This document shows positions 22,563-33,933 of a DNA stretch of 39,847 bases, piece by piece. The stretch comes from Comamonadaceae bacterium CG_4_9_14_3_um_filter_60_33. Its GTDB lineage: Bacteria; Pseudomonadota; Gammaproteobacteria; Burkholderiales; Burkholderiaceae_C. Numbering within the stretch: position 1 is the first letter of the stretch; every line of letters starts with the position of its first letter. Under the pieces are notes generated by a model, which worked only from the letters and a program-made list of their open reading frames with translations, was not told where the DNA came from and ran no database searches. The position numbers and the translations under genes are program-made. The stretch covers positions 1-39,847 of the forward strand of contig PFUD01000054.1 of the NCBI GenBank assembly GCA_002789915.1, in the 5' to 3' direction.

Positions 22563-24578
22563 CTATTTGAGCCAGACGAAGTACGTCATCAGCACAAAAA
22601 TACCCAGAACCATGGTCAGCGCATAGTCATACAGGTAACCGGTCTGGATCTTTCGAACCACGCCAGAAATCCAGCCGACGATGCGCCAGGAACCATTCAC
22701 TACAGCACCGTCAATCAGAGCCTGATCGCCCGCTTTCCAAAGCGCCACCCCCAAGCCGCGAGTCGCACGAGCCAACACGTTTTCGTTGAACCAGTCCATG
22801 TAATATTTGTTTTCAAGCAGGATATAGATCGGCATAGCGCTGCGCTTGATGGCTGCCGGCATAGCCGGATTGACCATGTACATGTAGTAGGCGCTTACCA
22901 CCCCGGCGAGAGCCAGCCAGAAGGGCGCACTGGTCAAACCATGGATGGCCATTTGCAATGGGCCATGAAACTCTTCAGCCAACATCTCCATGGCCTTGTG
23001 CAATTCCAGGTTGACAAAAATTGCGTCCTTGAAAAAGTCGCCAAACAGCATCGGGCCAATGGTGAAAAAGCCGATCAACAGTGACGGAATCGCCAACATG
23101 ATCAAGGGCACCGTCACTACCCAGGGCGACTCATGCGGCTTGTCTGCATGGCCGTGATCACCGTGACCATGACCATGGTGAGCGTCAGGATTCTGGTCAA
23201 AACGCTCCTTGCCATGAAACACCAGGAAATAGAGACGGAACGAATAAAAAGCGGTGATGAAAACGCCCGCGAGCACCGAGAAATAAGCGAACCCTGCAGC
23301 TGGCAACTGGCTGGCATGCGTCGCCACGATGATCGAGTCTTTGGAGTAAAAGCCCGAAAAGAAGGGGGTACCAATCAGCGCAAGCGAACCCACCAGACAC
23401 GTGAGCCAGGTGATCGGCATGTATTTGCGCAAGCCACCCATCCAGCGGATATCTTGGTTGTGGTGCACGCCCATGATGACCGAGCCCGCTGCAAGGAACA
23501 GCAGGGCCTTGAAAAACGCATGCGTCATCAAATGGAACACCGCCACTGAGTAGGCCGAGGCGCCCAGCGCCACTGTCATGTAACCCAGTTGCGACAGCGT
23601 TGAATACGCCACGATGCGTTTGATGTCATTCTGGATGATGCCCAAAAAGCCCATGAACAAGGCAGTGATGCCACCAATGATCAGGATGAAGTTGAGCGCA
23701 GTGTCACTGAGTTCGAACAACGGCGACATACGCGCCACCATGAAAATACCAGCAGTCACCATGGTCGCAGCGTGAATCAGGGCAGAAATTGGCGTGGGGC
23801 CTTCCATTGAATCTGGCAACCATACATGCAAGGGGAATTGTGCCGATTTGCCCATGGCACCGACGAAGAGGCCAATACAAATCACGGTGATCAACATCCA
23901 GTCGGTACCGGGCAGGATCACCCCTTCCAACTCGCCAAGCTTGGCAAAAGCTTCACTGTAATTAAGCGTGCCCGTGTAGGCGGCCAACAAACCAATACCG
24001 ATAATAAAACCGAAGTCGCCAACCCGATTCACCAAAAAAGCCTTCATGTTGGCAAAAATGGCGCTAGGCTTGTTAAACCAGAAACCGATCAGCAAGTAGG
24101 ACACCAGGCCCACGGCTTCCCAACCGAAGAACAGTTGCAACATGTTGTTGCTCATGACCAGCATCAACATCGAAAAAGTGAACAGGGAGATGTAGGCAAA
24201 GAAGCGGTTGTAGCCGTCGTCTTCCTCCATGTAGCCGATGGTGTAAATGTGCACCATCAGCGACACAAAAGTTACCACGCACATCATCATGGCGGTCAGG
24301 CCGTCCACCAGGAAGCCGATCTCCATTTTGAGGTTGCCGACCACCATCCATGTGTAAATGCTTTCATTGAAGCGGGCACCATCGGAGACCACGCTTTGCA
24401 GCGTCAAAACCGACAAAACAAACGACAGCAACACACCAAAAATGGTAAGCGAGTGGGAGACGCGTCGGCCAATGACATTGCCACCGAACTTGGTGCCCAG
24501 CACACCAGCAGCAACGGCACCCACCAGAGGCGCCAGCGCAATAACCAGCAGCGTCGAAGAGGAAAGGGTTTGACTCAT
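22563..24578 (-). CDS. nuoL: NADH-quinone oxidoreductase subunit L
   Basis: NuoL is the distal antiporter-like subunit of complex I, with a long lateral amphipathic helix. The 671-residue protein shows FFGWEAVGLVSYLLIGFW, SAQFPLHVWLPDSMEGPTP and IKRIVAYSTLSQLGYM. The C-terminal extension contains the lateral helix and a last membrane segment (LTMVLGIFVLMTYFVWL). An odd feature is a histidine-rich loop at about residues 463-483 with seven His, Asp and Gly alternating, located between membrane helices. The gene lies 5 nt after nuoK and 13 nt before nuoM. Confidence 0.96.
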   Translation of the reverse strand: MSQTLSSSTLLVIALAPLVGAVAAGVLGTKFGGNVIGRRVSHSLTIFGVLLSFVLSVLTLQSVVSDGARFNESIYTWMVVGNLKMEIGFLVDGLTAMMMCVVTFVSLMVHIYTIGYMEEDDGYNRFFAYISLFTFSMLMLVMSNNMLQLFFGWEAVGLVSYLLIGFWFNKPSAIFANMKAFLVNRVGDFGFIIGIGLLAAYTGTLNYSEAFAKLGELEGVILPGTDWMLITVICIGLFVGAMGKSAQFPLHVWLPDSMEGPTPISALIHAATMVTAGIFMVARMSPLFELSDTALNFILIIGGITALFMGFLGIIQNDIKRIVAYSTLSQLGYMTVALGASAYSVAVFHLMTHAFFKALLFLAAGSVIMGVHHNQDIRWMGGLRKYMPITWLTCLVGSLALIGTPFFSGFYSKDSIIVATHASQLPAAGFAYFSVLAGVFITAFYSFRLYFLVFHGKERFDQNPDAHHGHGHGDHGHADKPHESPWVVTVPLIMLAIPSLLIGFFTIGPMLFGDFFKDAIFVNLELHKAMEMLAEEFHGPLQMAIHGLTSAPFWLALAGVVSAYYMYMVNPAMPAAIKRSAMPIYILLENKYYMDWFNENVLARATRGLGVALWKAGDQALIDGAVVNGSWRIVGWISGVVRKIQTGYLYDYALTMVLGIFVLMTYFVWLK

Positions 24579-24583
24579 TTTTA

Positions 24584-24892
24584 TTAACCCTTCAGCGAAT
24601 CAAGTTCGTCCACATTGATATTGGATTTAAGACGGAACAACAGCACCAGGATGGCCAGACCGATAGCAGCTTCAGCCGCCGCAACGGTCAGGATGAAGAA
24701 TACAAAAATCTGTCCATTCAAATCACCCAGGTAATACGAAAACGCAACAAAATTGGTGTTCACCGCCAACAGCATGAGCTCAATGGCCATCAACAACACA
24801 ATCAGGTTTTTCCGATTCAAGAAAATCCCGATTACGGAAAGCGCAAACAATACCGCCCCCAGCGACAAAAAGTGACCTAAGGTAAGCGTCAT
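24584..24892 (-). CDS. nuoK: NADH-quinone oxidoreductase subunit K
   Basis: NuoK is a small three-helix membrane subunit of complex I that carries conserved membrane glutamates needed for proton pumping. The 102-residue protein starts [18 protein letters not shown]. The key glutamates appear in [13 protein letters not shown] and in [14 protein letters not shown] chose the ATG at 24892, which overlaps the nuoJ stop by 4 nt and gives the normal family length. A start at 24985 would add 31 residues translated from nuoJ. Confidence 0.96.
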   Translation of the reverse strand: MTLTLGHFLSLGAVLFALSVIGIFLNRKNLIVLLMAIELMLLAVNTNFVAFSYYLGDLNGQIFVFFILTVAAAEAAIGLAILVLLFRLKSNINVDELDSLKG

Positions 24893-25548
24893 GCTTTTTT
24901 CTCCTCGAGCGTAGCCTGGGCGGCTGGTGCTGATGCCGCGGGTTGGGTGGCATCCAGTTTGACGACCGTCAGGCGTTCGGCCCACTTCACGCGGACCTGC
25001 TCCGCAGGACTCACAGCCTTGACGTGCTTGCGGTGTCGCAAGGTCAAAGCAATGGCAGCAATCATGCCCACCAGCAAAATAGCGGCTGCAACCTCAAACG
25101 GGTACAGATAATGGGTGTACATCAGTACGCCCAGCGCCTTGGTATTGGACGTTTCAACGATGGTTTGACCGAGACCAGTCATCACCGCTGGTGCCTGACT
25201 GATCGGGAAGCCCACCAGCAACACAGCTGACATTTCCACAACGATGACCAAGCCGACCACAGCAGCCATGGGAAACTGATTCCAGAATCCCTGGCGCACC
25301 CCATCGAGATTGATGTCGAGCATCATCACCACGAACAGGAAAAGCACCATCACCGCCCCCACATACACCAGCACCAATGCGATCGCCAGAAACTCGGCTT
25401 CGAGCAGCATCCAGATCATGGACGCCTGAAAAAACGCCAGCACCAGGAACAACACCGAGTGCACCGGGTTACGTGCCGTGATCACACGAAACGCAGCCAG
25501 CAACAGCACGGTCGCAAAGACATAAAACAAACCCGTCTTGACATCCAT
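24889..25548 (-). CDS. nuoJ: NADH-quinone oxidoreductase subunit J
   Basis: NuoJ is a five-helix membrane subunit of complex I next to the quinone module. The 219-residue protein shows the conserved third helix region [20 protein letters not shown], whose pi-bulge is important in coupling. A long hydrophilic C-terminal tail rich in Ala and Lys follows and is poorly conserved in general. The ATG at 25548 comes 23 nt after nuoI, and the stop overlaps the nuoK start (ATGA). Confidence 0.95.
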   Translation of the reverse strand: MDVKTGLFYVFATVLLLAAFRVITARNPVHSVLFLVLAFFQASMIWMLLEAEFLAIALVLVYVGAVMVLFLFVVMMLDINLDGVRQGFWNQFPMAAVVGLVIVVEMSAVLLVGFPISQAPAVMTGLGQTIVETSNTKALGVLMYTHYLYPFEVAAAILLVGMIAAIALTLRHRKHVKAVSPAEQVRVKWAERLTVVKLDATQPAASAPAAQATLEEKKA

Positions 25549-25571
25549 AACTAATTTATCTTTCTAAGTGG

Positions 25572-26105
25572 TCAGCGGTACTTGGCATCAGCGGCCTTGC
25601 TGGCAGCGATTTCACGTTCATAGCGGTCACCCACAGCAAGCAGCATTTCCTTGGTGAAATACAAGTCGCCCCGGTTTTCACCGTGGTATTCCAGGATGTG
25701 GGTTTCAACAATCGAATCGACCGGGCAGCTTTCCTCGCAAAAGCCGCAAAAAATACACTTGGTCAGGTCAATGTCGTAGCGGCTGGTGCGGCGTGAGCCG
25801 TCATCGCGCACCTCGGATTCGATGGTGATCGCCATGGCAGGACAGACGGCCTCGCACAGTTTGCAGGCGATGCAACGCTCTTCCCCGTTCTCATAGCGGC
25901 GCAGGGCATGCAAGCCGCGAAAACGCGGGGACAAGGGTGTCTTTTCTTCAGGGTATTCGAGCGTGATCTTGCTGCGAAACGCATACTTTCCCGTGAGCCG
26001 CATGCCCTTGAGCAACTCGACAAGCATGAAACTCGACAGGAAATCCTTCAGTGAAAAGGCGCTGGCGGAAGTCTTGGCAACCGTATTTGAAGTTGGGTTA
26101 GTCAT
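25572..26105 (-). CDS. nuoI: NADH-quinone oxidoreductase subunit I
   Basis: NuoI carries two [4Fe-4S] clusters (N6a and N6b) that pass electrons to NuoB. The 177-residue protein has two ferredoxin-type motifs: [12 protein letters not shown] (Cys78, 81, 84, 88) and [12 protein letters not shown] (Cys117, 120, 123, 127). An N-terminal amphipathic segment likely lies on the membrane. I chose the ATG at 26105, 2 nt after the nuoH stop. A further upstream start at 26162 lies inside nuoH and lacks family support. Confidence 0.97.
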   Translation of the reverse strand: MTNPTSNTVAKTSASAFSLKDFLSSFMLVELLKGMRLTGKYAFRSKITLEYPEEKTPLSPRFRGLHALRRYENGEERCIACKLCEAVCPAMAITIESEVRDDGSRRTSRYDIDLTKCIFCGFCEESCPVDSIVETHILEYHGENRGDLYFTKEMLLAVGDRYEREIAASKAADAKYR

Positions 26106-26107
26106 GA

Positions 26108-27190
26108 TCAATTCCAAATGTTCCACGGAGTCTGCATCCACACCGCAACCACCACCAGCCACACCAAGGTCACTGGAATGAAGATTTTCCAGCCCAAACG
26201 CATGATCTGGTCATACCGGAAACGAGGGAATGTAACGCGCACCCAGATGAACATTGTCATCATGAGAAACGTCTTGATGCCAAGCCAAATCCAACCCGGA
26301 ATCCAGTTGAGCAAGACACTGTCGATCGGCGACATCCAGCCCCCCAGAAACAGGGTGACTGACATGATCGAGAGAATCCAGATGCTGGCGTATTCAGCCA
26401 TCTGGAACATGGCCCAGGACATACCCGAGTACTCCACCATATGGCCGGCCACGATCTCGGACTCACCTTCGATCACGTCAAAAGGCGTGCGATTGGTTTC
26501 GGCCAGTCCGGAAATAAAGAACACGACGAAGATCGGCAAAAGAGGCAACCAGTTCCAGGACAAGAAGGTCAGGCCCATGTCGGCGAAGTACCCTTTACCC
26601 TGCCCCATCACAATATCGGTCATGTTGAGGCTGGCTGACACCATCAGCACAATCAACAAACAGAACCCCATGGCGATCTCGTAGCTCACCATCTGGGCAG
26701 AGGCGCGCAATGCGCCAAGAAACGCGTACTTGGAATTGGATGACCAACCAGAAATGATCACGCCATACACTTCCATGGACGCGATGGCCATAAAAAACAA
26801 CAAGCCCGCGTTCAAGTTAGCGACCGCAATCTCCGGTCCGAACGGAATGATCGCCCATGCGGCCAAAGCCGGTGCCACCGTCATCACCGGCCCGAGGTAA
26901 AACAAAAACTTGTCAGACTTGGCTGGCCGCACGATCTCCTTGGTCATCAGCTTGAGGGCATCTGCAATTGGCTGCAACAGTCCGAAGGGGCCGACCCGAT
27001 TTGGCCCGAGCCGAATCTGCACCCAGCCCAGCAGCTTGCGCTCCCAGAGGGTGGCATAGGTCACGGCACCCATCACGACCATCAACACCAAGGTGACCTT
27101 GATCAAGGCCCAGATGGTTGGCCAGGCAATGGCCGCCCACCAAGGCGCAGCAATGAGCCCTTGACCAAAATTGAACACGAAATCGCTCAT
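26108..27190 (-). CDS. nuoH: NADH-quinone oxidoreductase subunit H
   Basis: NuoH is the membrane subunit that with NuoB and NuoD forms the ubiquinone chamber of complex I. The 360-residue protein has eight to nine transmembrane helices. Typical segments are [20 protein letters not shown] (quinone-site loop), [20 protein letters not shown] (charged cytoplasmic loop) and [17 protein letters not shown]. The start overlaps the nuoG stop by 4 nt. Confidence 0.97.
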   Translation of the reverse strand: MSDFVFNFGQGLIAAPWWAAIAWPTIWALIKVTLVLMVVMGAVTYATLWERKLLGWVQIRLGPNRVGPFGLLQPIADALKLMTKEIVRPAKSDKFLFYLGPVMTVAPALAAWAIIPFGPEIAVANLNAGLLFFMAIASMEVYGVIISGWSSNSKYAFLGALRASAQMVSYEIAMGFCLLIVLMVSASLNMTDIVMGQGKGYFADMGLTFLSWNWLPLLPIFVVFFISGLAETNRTPFDVIEGESEIVAGHMVEYSGMSWAMFQMAEYASIWILSIMSVTLFLGGWMSPIDSVLLNWIPGWIWLGIKTFLMMTMFIWVRVTFPRFRYDQIMRLGWKIFIPVTLVWLVVVAVWMQTPWNIWN

Positions 27191-29319
27191 GCTGCCACCT
27201 CCAAGGTTTGAGCAGCCCGGGCATCCGCCGTCTGCTGAAGCGCAGGCGCACGGCGCACAATGCCATCGAGTTGATAAATACCGGCGACCACTGGCGCGCC
27301 AGCTTCAGCGTTTGAATTGATGCTCGCCGTGGTGCGGTTGTCAAGACGATCAACCGACACCTGGAGCACATCGCCCGTGGTCAAGCCGGGAATGCCTTGA
27401 AGCACCTCTTCTGACGAGTTGAAGTCGAAGCCCGGCAACTTGAGCATACTCCCCAGCACACGCAGCACTTTCCAGGCCGGACGGGTTTCACCCAGCGGCT
27501 GGACCACAGCATGGAAGCTTTGGGCGCGACCTTCAGCGTTGACGAAAGTACCAGAGGTTTCCGTGAACGGCGAGATTGGCAACATCACGTCACAAAACGC
27601 CATATTGGCCTTGAACGGATTCAACGACACAACCATCTGCGCCTTGCTCAGCGCCTCGACCGCTTGCGCCTCAACTGATGAATCAAACTCTGGCTCGGTG
27701 TTCAGCAGCACAACCGCCTTGAGTGCACCGCCGAGCATTTGTCCGGCATGCAAGCCGCCGTTGGCCGGCTGGGCTCCGACCAACTGGGCACCCACGGTAT
27801 TGGCCGCTTCGGTCAGGTAGCCGAAGCTGGCGCTCGTTTGGTCCGCCAGCCACTGTGCCAGCGCCAGCAAGCTGGACGCTTGAGCATGATGCGCCGCACC
27901 GTTGCCGAGCAAAATGGCCTTGCGTTCGCCAGCCAGCAGCGTCTGCGCGATGGCAGTCGACATGTCATTCGTGGCAGCAGCGACGGGAGCCGCAACACCT
28001 TTTTCAACAGCGACGGCGGCGGCGACTGATGCCAGTGCCTGCACCCATTGGCCTGCCGGCAGTTGAATCCGATGCGCCACCGGCATCGCCCAGTCATCGT
28101 GACTAGAGGCAATGGCACTGACCACACAACCCTTGCGCGCCGACTGACGAATGCGCTGGGCAAACAGCGGGTGCTCTTTGCGCAGGTTCGAGCCTATGAC
28201 CAGCACGCTTTGCAATTCAGATAAAGCGGCAATGGACGTTCCAAGATAACGCGCACCTTCTGTTGCAGCAAACTCGGCCTGGCGCATGCGGTGGTCGATG
28301 TTGTTGCTGCCCAGACCGTGCATGAGCTTGACCGAAAGATGCAACTCTTCAAGGGTGGCGTGTGGGCTTACCAGCGCCCCAAGGCTGGTGGGGCCGAATT
28401 CGGCACTGATTTGTTTCAGGCCATTGGCAACATATTCAAGCGCCGTTTGCCAGTCCACCGTCTTCCACTGACCGCCCTGCTTGATCATGGGCGCAGTTAA
28501 ACGATCGTCGCCATTGAGGGCTTCGTAGGAGAAACGGTCACGGTCGGCAATCCAGCATTCGTTGACGGCTTCGTTCTCGAACGGCACCACGCGCATGACG
28601 CGGTTGTTTTTAACCTGCACAATCAGGTTGGCACCGGTCGAATCATGAGGGCTGATCGACTTGCGCCGTGACAACTCCCAAGTGCGGGCACTGTAGCGGA
28701 ACGGCTTGCTGGTCAGGGCACCCACCGGGCAGATATCGATCATGTTGCCCGACAGTTCAGAGTCGATGGTGTGATCCAGAAAAGTTTCAATCTGCGAGTG
28801 CTCGCCGCGCTGCGACATGCCGAGCTCCATGACGCCAGCAATTTCTTGCCCGAAGCGCACACAGCGCGTGCAATGAATACAGCGCGTCATTTCCTGCATG
28901 GAAATCAGTGGGCCGACGTCCTTGACCGATACAACGCGTTTTTCTTCCTCGTAGCGCGATGCAGAGGCGCCATAACCAACCGCAATATCCTGCAACTGGC
29001 ATTCACCACCCTGGTCGCAAATAGGGCAATCGAGCGGGTGGTTGATGAGCAAAAACTCCATCACCGACTGCTGGGCCTTGATGGCTTTCTCGGTCTTGGT
29101 GTGAACGATCATGCCCTGCGTCACAGTGGTGGCGCAGGCCGGCATGGGCTTGGGCATTTTTTCGATGTCCACAAGACACATGCGGCAATTGGCAGCAATG
29201 CTCAACTTTTTGTGGTAGCAGAAATGGGGAACAAAGGTACCCGCTTTCTCGGCCGCATGCATGACCGTGCTACCTTCTGCAATATCGACCTTATGACCGT
29301 CGAGTTCAATTTCAATCAT
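27187..29319 (-). CDS. nuoG: NADH-quinone oxidoreductase subunit G
   Basis: NuoG is the largest peripheral-arm subunit of complex I and carries several iron-sulfur clusters between NuoF and NuoI. The 710-residue protein has a ferredoxin-like N-terminus with a [2Fe-2S] site (Cys34, 45, 48, 62). A His/Cys [4Fe-4S] site follows (His94, with [10 protein letters not shown] at 98-107), then a second [4Fe-4S] site starting CIHCTRC (147-153). The rest is a molybdopterin-oxidoreductase-like domain, without cofactor in complex I. It lies 12 nt after nuoF and overlaps nuoH by 4 nt. Length is shorter than in E. coli but usual for beta-proteobacteria as far as I recall. Confidence 0.96.
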   Translation of the reverse strand: MIEIELDGHKVDIAEGSTVMHAAEKAGTFVPHFCYHKKLSIAANCRMCLVDIEKMPKPMPACATTVTQGMIVHTKTEKAIKAQQSVMEFLLINHPLDCPICDQGGECQLQDIAVGYGASASRYEEEKRVVSVKDVGPLISMQEMTRCIHCTRCVRFGQEIAGVMELGMSQRGEHSQIETFLDHTIDSELSGNMIDICPVGALTSKPFRYSARTWELSRRKSISPHDSTGANLIVQVKNNRVMRVVPFENEAVNECWIADRDRFSYEALNGDDRLTAPMIKQGGQWKTVDWQTALEYVANGLKQISAEFGPTSLGALVSPHATLEELHLSVKLMHGLGSNNIDHRMRQAEFAATEGARYLGTSIAALSELQSVLVIGSNLRKEHPLFAQRIRQSARKGCVVSAIASSHDDWAMPVAHRIQLPAGQWVQALASVAAAVAVEKGVAAPVAAATNDMSTAIAQTLLAGERKAILLGNGAAHHAQASSLLALAQWLADQTSASFGYLTEAANTVGAQLVGAQPANGGLHAGQMLGGALKAVVLLNTEPEFDSSVEAQAVEALSKAQMVVSLNPFKANMAFCDVMLPISPFTETSGTFVNAEGRAQSFHAVVQPLGETRPAWKVLRVLGSMLKLPGFDFNSSEEVLQGIPGLTTGDVLQVSVDRLDNRTTASINSNAEAGAPVVAGIYQLDGIVRRAPALQQTADARAAQTLEVAA

Positions 29320-29331
29320 CTTGGCACTCGC

Positions 29332-30684
29332 TCAAACGTAAGCAGGAACCATGCAGGTCTTGTGAGCCACATGGTATTCAAATTCAGGCATGAAATGCTT
29401 GAGCATGGCGCGCACCGGCATGGCCGCGGCGTCACCCAGCGCGCAAATGGTGCGCCCCTGGATGTTTTCGGCCACCGAGTTCAGCAACTCAAGGTCGGCT
29501 TCACGACCGTGGCCGGTCTCAATGCGATCGACCACGCGGGACAACCAGCCCGTGCCCTCACGGCATGGCGTGCACTGGCCGCAGGACTCGTGCATGTAGA
29601 AATAACTTAGGCGTTGCAGGCTCTTGACCATGCAGCGCGAGTCGTCGAGCACGATCACGGCACCGGAGCCCAACATGGAGCCCGCCTTGGCAATCGAGTC
29701 ATAGTCCATGGTGCAGTCCATCATGATGTCAGCCGGCAACACCGGAGACGATGAACCGCCAGGGATCACGGCCTTGAGCTGACGACCCTTGCGCACGCCG
29801 CCCGCCAACTCCAGAAGTTTGGAAAAAGGCGTTCCCATCGGCACTTCAAAATTGCCGGGCAATTCGACGTCGCCACTGACCGAGTAAATCTTGGTGCCAC
29901 CGTTGTTTGGTTTGCCGCAGGCAAGATAGGCCGGCCCGCCGTTGCGGATGATCCAGGGCACTGCCGCAAAGGTTTCAGTATTGTTGATGGTGGTCGGTTT
30001 GCCGTAAAGGCCAAAACTGGCCGGGAACGGCGGCTTGAAGCGCGGCTGGCCTTTTTTGCCTTCTAGCGACTCCAGCAAACCGGTTTCCTCGCCACAAATA
30101 TAGGCACCAAAACCATGCGCCGCATGCAACTGAAACGTGAAGTTGCTGCCCAGAATGTTGTCGCCCAGCAAACCAGCGGCACGCGCTTCTTCCAGGGCTT
30201 CTTCGAAACGCTGGTAGGTATGAAAAATCTCACCGTGAATGTAGTTGTAGCCGACCGAAATGCCCATGGCGTAGGCGGCGATGATCATGCCTTCAATCAC
30301 GATATGCGGATTGAACTCCATGATTTCGCGGTCTTTGCACGTGCCAGGCTCACCTTCATCCGAATTACACACCAGGTACTTTTGACCCGGGAACTGGCGC
30401 GGCATGAAACTCCACTTGAGCCCGGTCGGGAAACCAGCGCCACCGCGACCACGTAGTGACGATTCCTTGACTGTTGCGATCACCTGATCCTGCGTCATGC
30501 CAGCAGCGCCATCGATGCCCAGTACCGTGCGCAAGGCCTGGTAGCCGCCACGGGCTTCATAGTCTTTCAGGCGCCAGTTGTTGCCGTTCAGGCCGGCATA
30601 AATCTGGGGATTGATGTGCTTGTTGTGAAAAGCGGTCTCTTGCCCGGTGGACTGAAACTGCGCCAGAATTTGTTGAACGTTCAT
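29332..30684 (-). CDS. nuoF: NADH-quinone oxidoreductase subunit F
   Basis: NuoF binds NADH and FMN and holds cluster N3, the entry point of electrons into complex I. The 450-residue protein shows the FMN/NADH glycine-rich loop [17 protein letters not shown] (about residue 75), the NADH-side segment [15 protein letters not shown], and [15 protein letters not shown] with cluster ligands Cys368, 371 and 374, plus Cys414. The start overlaps the nuoE stop by 4 nt. Confidence 0.97.
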   Translation of the reverse strand: MNVQQILAQFQSTGQETAFHNKHINPQIYAGLNGNNWRLKDYEARGGYQALRTVLGIDGAAGMTQDQVIATVKESSLRGRGGAGFPTGLKWSFMPRQFPGQKYLVCNSDEGEPGTCKDREIMEFNPHIVIEGMIIAAYAMGISVGYNYIHGEIFHTYQRFEEALEEARAAGLLGDNILGSNFTFQLHAAHGFGAYICGEETGLLESLEGKKGQPRFKPPFPASFGLYGKPTTINNTETFAAVPWIIRNGGPAYLACGKPNNGGTKIYSVSGDVELPGNFEVPMGTPFSKLLELAGGVRKGRQLKAVIPGGSSSPVLPADIMMDCTMDYDSIAKAGSMLGSGAVIVLDDSRCMVKSLQRLSYFYMHESCGQCTPCREGTGWLSRVVDRIETGHGREADLELLNSVAENIQGRTICALGDAAAMPVRAMLKHFMPEFEYHVAHKTCMVPAYV

Positions 30685-31172
30685 GACTTCACCTCGGCTG
30701 CACGCAAACCGTCAACCAGTTGGTCAAGTTTGTCGTTGCTCATGAAACTGCACATTGTGGTGTCGTTCACCAGCATCACGGGAGAGTCGGCGCAAGCGCC
30801 AAGACATTCGCATTGCTGCAAGGTAAAGAGGCCGTCGGGCGTGGTCTGCTCGTTGTCGATGCCCAGTTTCTCTTTCAGGTGCGCCATGGCTTTGCCACCA
30901 TCACGCAACTGGCAAGGCAAATTGGTGCAAACATTGAGCTTGTACTTACCAACCGGCTTCTGGTTGTACATGTTGTAAAAACTGGTAACTTCGTGCACGC
31001 CAATGGCTGGCATGCCAAGGTAGTCAGCCACCAGCTGCTCGCTCTCGGCGCTGACATAACCCAACTCCTGCTGAACGATGGTCAGACAGGCCATCACCGC
31101 AGATTGTTTTTGGTCAGCTGGGTATTTGGCGACTTCTTTGGCGAAGCGCGCTTTGGATTCTTCAGAAATCAT
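30681..31172 (-). CDS. nuoE: NADH-quinone oxidoreductase subunit E
   Basis: NuoE is the thioredoxin-fold subunit of the NADH module, with an off-path [2Fe-2S] cluster N1a. In the 163-residue protein the four ligands are visible as Cys82 and Cys87 (VCTNLPC) and Cys123 and Cys127 (CLGAC). An N-terminal helical part precedes the fold. The gene overlaps nuoD and nuoF by 4 nt each, so translation is probably coupled. Confidence 0.96.
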   Translation of the reverse strand: MISEESKARFAKEVAKYPADQKQSAVMACLTIVQQELGYVSAESEQLVADYLGMPAIGVHEVTSFYNMYNQKPVGKYKLNVCTNLPCQLRDGGKAMAHLKEKLGIDNEQTTPDGLFTLQQCECLGACADSPVMLVNDTTMCSFMSNDKLDQLVDGLRAAEVKS

Positions 31173-32422
31173 CGATCAACTTCCCCAAACACAATGTCCA
31201 TCGTTCCAATGATCGCCACCGCATCAGCGATCATGTGGCCCTTGCCCATCTCATTGAGGGCCGAAAGGTGCACAAAAGCAGGCGGACGAATTTTGAGGCG
31301 GTAAGGCTTGTTGGCACCGTCACTGATCAGGTAGATGCCAAACTCGCCCTTGGGATGCTCAATGGCCGCGTAGGCCTCACCCTCCGGCACGGCAAAGCCT
31401 TCGGTAAACAGTTTGAAATGGTGAATCAGTTCTTCCATGTTGGACTTCATGGATTCACGATCGGGCGGTGCAATTTTGTGGTTGTCGGTGATGACCGGAC
31501 CTGGGTTCACGCGCAACCAGTCCACGCACTGCTTGATGATACGGTTGGACTGTTTCATTTCTTCCATGCGCACCAGGTAACGGTCGTAGGTGTCGCCGGT
31601 CTTGCCGACTGGAATGTCGAAGTCAAGCCGGTCATAGACCTCGTAGGGTTGCTTCTTGCGCAGGTCCCAGGCAATGCCCGAACCGCGCAGCATGGGGCCG
31701 GTAAAACCGAGATTCAAGGCACGTTCCGGCGTGACCACACCAATACCGACGGTGCGCTGTTTCCAGATGCGGTTGTCAGTCAACAGCGTGTGGTATTCGG
31801 CCAGATACGTGGGAAAGCGCTGGGTGAAGTCATCGACGAAGTCAAGCAGGCTGCCGTTACGAGCACGATTGAGCGCCTCGGTAGACTTGGCGCTGCGAAT
31901 CTTGTTCGACTCATGGCGCGGCATGGTGTCGGGCAAATCGCGGTAAACGCCGCCCGGACGGAAGTACGCAGCGTGCAGACGTGCACCGCTGACCGCCTCA
32001 TAGATGTCGAGCAGGTCTTCACGTTCGCGAAAGGCAAACAGCATGACCGTCATAGCGCCGCAGTCAATGGCGTGCGCGCCCACCCACAGCAAGTGGTTCA
32101 GCATGCGCGTGATTTCAGCAAACATGACCCGGATGTACTGGGCACGAATGGGCACTTCAAGGGACAGCATTTTCTCGATGGCCAGGCAATAGGCCTGCTC
32201 GTTGCACATCATCGACATGTAATCGAGGCGGTCCATGTAAGGCAGGGCCTGGATGTAGGTCTTGCTCTCGGCCAGCTTTTCGGTGGCCCTGTGCAACAGG
32301 CCAATATGCGGGTCAGCGCGCTGGATGACTTCGCCATCGAGCTCGAGCACGAGGCGCAAAACGCCGTGGGCCGCCGGGTGCTGCGGACCAAAATTCAGGG
32401 TGTAGTTCTTGATATCAGCCAT
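31169..32422 (-). CDS. nuoD: NADH-quinone oxidoreductase subunit D
   Basis: NuoD is the 49-kDa-type subunit of complex I, related to the large subunit of NiFe hydrogenases. It forms most of the quinone-binding cavity. The 417-residue protein shows [22 protein letters not shown] at its start (quinone-site His residues), then [13 protein letters not shown] and [16 protein letters not shown]. It ends [10 protein letters not shown], as is usual. It lies 5 nt after nuoC. It is separate from nuoC, unlike the fused nuoCD of E. coli. Confidence 0.97.
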   Translation of the reverse strand: MADIKNYTLNFGPQHPAAHGVLRLVLELDGEVIQRADPHIGLLHRATEKLAESKTYIQALPYMDRLDYMSMMCNEQAYCLAIEKMLSLEVPIRAQYIRVMFAEITRMLNHLLWVGAHAIDCGAMTVMLFAFREREDLLDIYEAVSGARLHAAYFRPGGVYRDLPDTMPRHESNKIRSAKSTEALNRARNGSLLDFVDDFTQRFPTYLAEYHTLLTDNRIWKQRTVGIGVVTPERALNLGFTGPMLRGSGIAWDLRKKQPYEVYDRLDFDIPVGKTGDTYDRYLVRMEEMKQSNRIIKQCVDWLRVNPGPVITDNHKIAPPDRESMKSNMEELIHHFKLFTEGFAVPEGEAYAAIEHPKGEFGIYLISDGANKPYRLKIRPPAFVHLSALNEMGKGHMIADAVAIIGTMDIVFGEVDR

Positions 32423-32427
32423 GTCTC

Positions 32428-33045
32428 TTACTGCTGGGTAGCAGGGCCTCCGTAGTTTTCTTCACGGATGATGCGCGGTGTGATTTCGCGCGGCTCGATC
32501 GTGACCGGTTGATAAACAACCCGTTTTTGCTCTGCGTCATAGCGCATTTCCACGTGACCCAGCATAGGAAAATCTTTGCGAAAGGGGTGGCCGATAAAAC
32601 CGTAGTCAGTCAGTATGCGGCGTAGGTCATCGTGACCCTCGAACACAATACCGAACAAGTCGAACGCTTCGCGTTCAAACCAGTTGGCGGCGCTCCACAG
32701 CCCGCAAATAGACGGCATGACTGGCGCCAGGTCATCCGGCACAAACGCCTTCAACCGCACACGCTGGTTCAAGCTCACCGAGAGCAAATGCAACACCACG
32801 CAGAACCGTAGGCCCGACCAAGCCTGATTTTTGTAGGTGGAATAGTCCACGCCGCACAAGTCCACCATTTGTTCAAAGGCACAGGCGGGGTCATCACGAA
32901 GGATTTTGGCAGCCTGAAAATAGTTGGCAGCATCAACCACCACGGTCAGTTCACCCAGTGCCACCACACTTGTTTTGACCAAATCACCCAAGGCCGCGTC
33001 GATTTGCGTCTTTAGCGTGTTTGGATTTACAGCGTACACAGTCAT
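32428..33045 (-). CDS. nuoC: NADH-quinone oxidoreductase subunit C
   Basis: NuoC is the 30-kDa-type peripheral subunit of complex I. In the 205-residue protein the family signature is clear: [20 protein letters not shown] followed by [20 protein letters not shown]. The ATG at 33045 has AAAGGG 6 nt upstream and gives a start of [12 protein letters not shown] longer form from 33069 would have no such support. It lies 10 nt after nuoB. Confidence 0.96.
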   Translation of the reverse strand: MTVYAVNPNTLKTQIDAALGDLVKTSVVALGELTVVVDAANYFQAAKILRDDPACAFEQMVDLCGVDYSTYKNQAWSGLRFCVVLHLLSVSLNQRVRLKAFVPDDLAPVMPSICGLWSAANWFEREAFDLFGIVFEGHDDLRRILTDYGFIGHPFRKDFPMLGHVEMRYDAEQKRVVYQPVTIEPREITPRIIREENYGGPATQQ

Positions 33046-33055
33046 CGTCAACCCT

Positions 33056-33535
33056 TTAAGTGCGAGCAATTGTTTGTGTGCGACGGATCTTGCGCTGCAA
33101 CTGGATGATTCCGTAGATCAGCGATTCCGCTGTCGGCGGGCAGCCCGGCACATAGACATCGACCGGGACGATGCGGTCACAGCCTCGCACCACCGAATAA
33201 CTGTAGTGATAATAGCCACCCCCATTGGCACACGAGCCCATGCTGATCACCCAGCGCGGCTCGGCCATCTGGTCATAAACCTTGCGAAAGGCCGGCGCCA
33301 TTTTGTTGGTCAGGGTACCCGCCACAATGATCAGGTCGGATTGACGCGGGCTCGGGCGAAACACTTCAGCGCCGAAACGGCTGATGTCATAGCGGGCGGC
33401 TGCGGCGTGCATCATCTCGACCGCGCAACACGCCAGACCGAACGTCATGGGCCACACCGAACCGGTCTTGGCCCAGTTCACCACGGAGTCGTAACTCGTG
33501 GTGATAAAGCCTTCTTTGAGAATGCCTTCAATCAT
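33056..33535 (-). CDS. nuoB: NADH-quinone oxidoreductase subunit B
   Basis: NuoB holds cluster N2, the last iron-sulfur cluster before ubiquinone. The 159-residue protein has the unusual adjacent cysteine pair Cys36-Cys37 in [10 protein letters not shown], then Cys102 in GSCANGGG and Cys132 in PGCPPTAES, the complete N2 ligand set. The gene lies 4 nt after nuoA. Confidence 0.97.
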   Translation of the reverse strand: MIEGILKEGFITTSYDSVVNWAKTGSVWPMTFGLACCAVEMMHAAAARYDISRFGAEVFRPSPRQSDLIIVAGTLTNKMAPAFRKVYDQMAEPRWVISMGSCANGGGYYHYSYSVVRGCDRIVPVDVYVPGCPPTAESLIYGIIQLQRKIRRTQTIART

Positions 33536-33539
33536 CGTA

Positions 33540-33899
33540 TTACTCCCAATCTAGGGCACCTTTTTTCCACTCGTAAACAAAACCCACGACCAGAATGCCC
33601 AGGAAAATCATCACCGCCCAGAAACCGGCTGCCCCCACCTCCTTGAGCGCCACCGCCCAGGGAAACAAGAGCGCGGTTTCGAGATCAAACAATATGAAAA
33701 GAATGGCGACCAAGTAGTAGCGGACGTCGAACTTCATCCGCGCGTCGCCGAAAGCTTCAAAGCCGCATTCGTAAGGAGAATTTTTTGCTGGGTCTGGCCG
33801 ATTAGGTCCAAGAATATAGCCAATGACCTGTGGCATGACACCGACCGAAATGCCTACCAGAATAAAAAGAAGGACTGGTAAATACTGCTCAATGTTCAT
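33540..33899 (-). CDS. nuoA: NADH-quinone oxidoreductase subunit A
   Basis: NuoA is a three-helix membrane subunit of complex I near the quinone entry. The 119-residue protein begins [16 protein letters not shown]. It contains [25 protein letters not shown] in parts (residue-conserved loop with Cys), then a final pair of helices. I chose the ATG at 33899 from family length. A TTG at 33947 would add 16 residues translated from the palindromic leader. No Shine-Dalgarno sequence precedes the ATG, which is unusual. This is the first gene of a 14-gene operon. Confidence 0.95.
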   Translation of the reverse strand: MNIEQYLPVLLFILVGISVGVMPQVIGYILGPNRPDPAKNSPYECGFEAFGDARMKFDVRYYLVAILFILFDLETALLFPWAVALKEVGAAGFWAVMIFLGILVVGFVYEWKKGALDWE

Positions 33900-33905
33900 A
33901 TTTTT

Positions 33906-33924
33906 CAGTGTATTCAATTCACTG
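33906..33924 (-). promoter_or_regulatory. Near-perfect palindrome in the nuoA leader with a candidate -10
   Basis: The 19 bases from 33906 to 33924 (CAGTG-T-ATT-C-AAT-T-CACTG) form a palindrome with 8 of 9 base pairs matching. On the minus strand the same segment includes TACACT (33912 down to 33907), a 4-of-6 match to a -10 element. A start of transcription about 7 nt further would fall at or next to the nuoA ATG. The second arm could be an operator. Function is inferred. Confidence 0.4.
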
Positions 33925-33933
33925 TTTGATACA

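Noticed and set aside
24893-24985. Upstream start for nuoK
   Set aside because: The added 31 residues come from out-of-frame reading of nuoJ. The ATG at 24892 gives the usual length and an ATGA overlap.
31235-32455. Long open frame on the plus strand opposite nuoD
   Set aside because: It is antisense to a complete nuoD with conserved motifs, and the translation has no recognisable family.
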